From: Candidatus Thalassarchaeum sp.
GTDB lineage: Archaea; Thermoplasmatota; Poseidoniia; Poseidoniales; Thalassarchaeaceae
Reading direction: 5' to 3'
NCBI GenBank assembly: GCA_022451235.1
Contig: JAKUOA010000013.1
Location: 1 to 32,934 of the forward strand
DNA: 32,934 nt
Shown here: positions 30,985 through 32,934 of the stretch, piece after piece
Position numbering within the stretch: the first letter of the stretch is position 1
Layout of the letters: the number at the start of each line of letters is the position of its first letter
Made by a program: the position numbers and the translations under genes
The notes under the pieces: generated by a model
What the model was told of the DNA's origin: nothing
Databases searched by the model: none
The model's input: the letters and a program-made list of their open reading frames with translations, nothing else

Positions 30985-31469
30985 CCGATTAATTGTAGAA
31001 GATAGAGGAAGCCAAGGAAGGCATGAATGGCAATCAATCCCATCATTACATCACTAAGTCGACCGTGTAATTCTCTGATTTTCGCGAATGATTCCCCTGC
31101 TCTTTTTTTGGCGCTTGTCTTTCTTCCTGAAATCCAGAGGTAAGTCATCAGCGCTAGCCCAAGTAATCCCCCCCATCCATGGAAATGTCCTGGCATTAGT
31201 ACGTCAGCTGCGAAATCTTCTCCTGAGATTATGGCAGATGTTACTTTGGCAACGAATGCTAAAGCGATAACAATCAGTACCCAGCGAAATAATCGCTCGC
31301 CCTGAATCTCATGATTATCGAGTTCTGCGGCCCTCTCGGATCCCTTTAGTGAAATGCTCAACTTGCGCCAATTTCGTTGCCTAACGAATTCTCGAATTAC
31401 AACCAATGCCGCGATTGGATGCAACAAGAGGATTAGCACTTGGGTGATTTCCACATTGCTTCGCCACAC
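30981..31469 (-). CDS. DUF4079-like four-helix membrane protein
   Basis: This 162-residue protein has four hydrophobic segments, about residues 8-26, 62-84, 95-114 and 138-161. His residues lie in or beside several of them: His17 in LLLHPIAAL, the pair in GHFHGWGGLL, LHGRLSD and AIHAFLGFLY. This His pattern is reminiscent of DUF4079 / cytochrome b561-like proteins, in which histidines may hold heme; the match is by pattern only. The chosen ATG at 31469 gives a short N-terminal lead; other starts nearby cannot be excluded. It overlaps the DHH gene's end by 4 bases. Confidence 0.7.
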   Translation of the reverse strand: MWRSNVEITQVLILLLHPIAALVVIREFVRQRNWRKLSISLKGSERAAELDNHEIQGERLFRWVLIVIALAFVAKVTSAIISGEDFAADVLMPGHFHGWGGLLGLALMTYLWISGRKTSAKKRAGESFAKIRELHGRLSDVMMGLIAIHAFLGFLYLLQLIG

Positions 31470-31496
31470 TCTAGAGGTCTTGAGGTCTCCTTCTCA

Positions 31497-31556
31497 CGCC
31501 TTGCATAGCAAGGCGATGTGTTGATGTAGGCAGGGATGGGGCGATGTGCCTACCGG
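31497..31556. repeat. Two consecutive perfect inverted repeats in an intergenic region
   Basis: CGCCTTGC-ATA-GCAAGGCG (31497-31515) is a perfect 8-pair hairpin. It is followed by GTAGGCA ... TGCCTAC (about 31526-31553), a 7-pair stem with a 14-base loop. The word GGCGATGTG occurs twice (31512 and 31540). The region lies between two divergent genes and contains no reading frame that I would accept. Confidence 0.75.
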
Positions 31557-31567
31557 AGTGATTCGAT

Positions 31568-32934
31568 TTGGAGGATTATCTTCTTGATTGCGTCGAACAA
31601 CTGCAGAGAGCAGGTGACGATTCAGGGAGGAGGAAATCGGAAATCCAGCGGCCAAAGGCGTGGAATTTACTCAATAAGGAATGGAAAGCTTTGGCCTTCT
31701 TAGCGGTCAATCAGGCGGCGCCGGAATCTATCGATCCGGATTCATCGAATGGAAAATCCGCTAGACCAAATCGGCGTATAGGTCGAAGAGGAGGAAGAGG
31801 TGGCCGATCTGGATTACAAGATCGTTTGGAATCGCCACAATCAATAATCCGCTCAAAGGAGTCAGCGGCATACAGATTGGCGGTTTTTATTGCCCAGAAG
31901 CATAAGATGGGGGCTTCGTGGAAAGATGAATGGGATGAGTATTTTCAATCATTAAGGAAAGAGTGCGAAACTGGTGTTCATCCAGTTTGGGAGCGCATGG
32001 CTAGGGAGGCCCCTTTGATTGCGGAGCTAGGTAGATTTCCGATATCAGAAAAAGAACAAAATATTGATGCAGAGGATTGGTTGAGTCAAGCCGATTTCGA
32101 TCCTCGTGATTCATCCGCATTACTCAGTTGGCTGGAATCCTGCACTCTACAATTAGATGTCCATCAGGCATCATCTCTTCAGAAAATAACTCGCGACTTG
32201 CGTTCTGGAAAACCTCGTCCCCAGAAATGGAAGTTATGGATGAATCCTTCTTTGACAGATATGGCAGGAGATTATGCCCTCTTAGAATTCATGTTATTAG
32301 CGGCTGGAAGCAATGAACAATCAGATTCGATATTTGATAACATAGGCTCTGAAAATTTGCAAGACTTAGTGAAGTCACAATCAGACCTCCTTTCGTTAAG
32401 GGCCGGTTCAACTGAAAATTGGCAAGAAGCCGTTTCTAATGTTGGAGAAGATAGGCTCTCTAAGGCAATTCAAATTGAGGCGTGGAAGAATTTTCAAACC
32501 GGAAATATAACTGATGCTGACCCGCTGTTAATTGGTATCGAAATACTCGAAAATGCTGGTATCGAGCCTATGGACTCGCTCCGTTGGGCAGTAATTTCGG
32601 GCCTCGCGTCGGCGAATCGAGAGGCTGAAACCATCGCGATACTCAGGGGCCTGGAAATTAGTAATGAAGAAGAAATGAGTATTGCTATCGGCCTAATTTC
32701 TGAAACTGGGAATTCAAGTATTCAGGAATTAATTTTGAAGGGGCTTGCAAAGTCATCGGATGAACTAACTCTGAGTGTAATGCGGAATGCTTCCGCGCCT
32801 CTAAGTATCAGGAAGGAAGCTGCGAAGAAACTCTCGACAAAAGGCCTAGGTATAGAGGAAGAAGTACTCGATATTTACACATTATCCGCAGATGTGGAGG
32901 GGCTCAGTGGTGAATTCCTAAGTCACCCTGAATT
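31568..32934 (+). CDS. Unknown large helical protein with Arg-Gly-rich segment (partial)
   Basis: An open frame of 455 codons runs from TTG at 31568 to the right edge with no stop; the C-terminus lies outside the window. An in-frame stop at 31559 limits the start, and the TTG is the first start-like codon after it. Residues about 75-90 are rich in Arg and Gly (RRIGRRGGRGGRSG), often seen in RNA- or DNA-binding tails. The rest is predicted to be helical and acidic, with a C-terminal part that alternates short helix pairs (LRWAVISGLASANREAETIA; ELILKGLAKSSDELTLSVM), reminiscent of HEAT-like repeats. No signal peptide is visible. I do not recognise a family; the function is unknown. Confidence 0.7.
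   Translation, partial: MEDYLLDCVEQLQRAGDDSGRRKSEIQRPKAWNLLNKEWKALAFLAVNQAAPESIDPDSSNGKSARPNRRIGRRGGRGGRSGLQDRLESPQSIIRSKESAAYRLAVFIAQKHKMGASWKDEWDEYFQSLRKECETGVHPVWERMAREAPLIAELGRFPISEKEQNIDAEDWLSQADFDPRDSSALLSWLESCTLQLDVHQASSLQKITRDLRSGKPRPQKWKLWMNPSLTDMAGDYALLEFMLLAAGSNEQSDSIFDNIGSENLQDLVKSQSDLLSLRAGSTENWQEAVSNVGEDRLSKAIQIEAWKNFQTGNITDADPLLIGIEILENAGIEPMDSLRWAVISGLASANREAETIAILRGLEISNEEEMSIAIGLISETGNSSIQELILKGLAKSSDELTLSVMRNASAPLSIRKEAAKKLSTKGLGIEEEVLDIYTLSADVEGLSGEFLSHPE

Noticed and set aside
1-32934. Insertion sequences, integrases, prophage genes or attachment sites
   Set aside because: I found no transposase or integrase motif and no long terminal inverted repeats; both tRNA genes have intact surroundings without duplicated 3' ends.

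Overview
The window looks like a chromosomal segment of a free-living euryarchaeon. The best fit is a marine group II / Poseidoniales-like member of the Thermoplasmatota; this is inference, not a database match. The archaeal signs are an L18e-L13-S9-RpoN gene string, an archaeal/eukaryal-type Trm1, TATA-like boxes at about -27, and PAC2-family proteasome-assembly proteins. Mixed with these are genes of bacterial type: an NAD+-dependent DNA ligase, an NfuA-like Fe-S carrier, RlmH and a PduO-type adenosyltransferase. Several secreted or membrane-anchored proteins have lipobox signal peptides, PKD domains or thrombospondin type 3 repeats. Genes are densely packed on both strands, tail-to-tail overlaps of a few bases are common, and no intergenic gap exceeds 300 bases.

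Layout. Positions 1-1764 (minus) hold the N-terminal 588 residues of a lipoprotein solute-binding protein that runs off the left edge. It combines a PBP2-type domain whose two parts are in swapped order with a LivJ-like PBP1 domain. Across a 273-base AT-rich gap lie purM and trm1 (plus), then moaA (minus), an nfuA-like gene (plus) and a PAC2 gene (minus). Positions 7149-8101 hold an unknown gene coupled to a pentapeptide-repeat gene. A hotdog thioesterase, a small membrane protein, a lipoprotein esterase and tRNA-Arg(GCG) follow. Next are a small unknown protein and a PKD lipoprotein (both minus), a DnaQ/ExoX-like exonuclease (plus) overlapping a RecB/Cas4-like Fe-S nuclease (minus), a second PAC2 gene with a proteasome-docking-like tail (plus), and NAD+ DNA ligase (minus).

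From 16874 to 18501 (minus) is an information-processing string, transcribed in the order L18e, L13, S9, RpoN and perhaps tRNA-Pro(GGG), with clear Shine-Dalgarno sequences. Positions 18651-26663 (minus) are one gene for a 2670-residue surface protein: N-terminal membrane/signal segment, Ca-binding type 3 repeats, a cupredoxin-like insert, a long Ig-like region, a C-terminal transmembrane helix and a cytoplasmic DUF4129-like domain.

The right end (26819-32934) carries small membrane proteins, rlmH, an unknown pair, a PduO-type adenosyltransferase, a Nudix hydrolase, a DHH phosphoesterase, a DUF4079-like membrane protein and the start of an unknown gene that leaves the window. The most unusual items are the apparently permuted binding protein, the archaeal NAD+ ligase with a PCNA-box-like tail, the giant repeat protein with an inward signalling-like tail, and a hairpin-rich intergenic stretch at 31497-31556.
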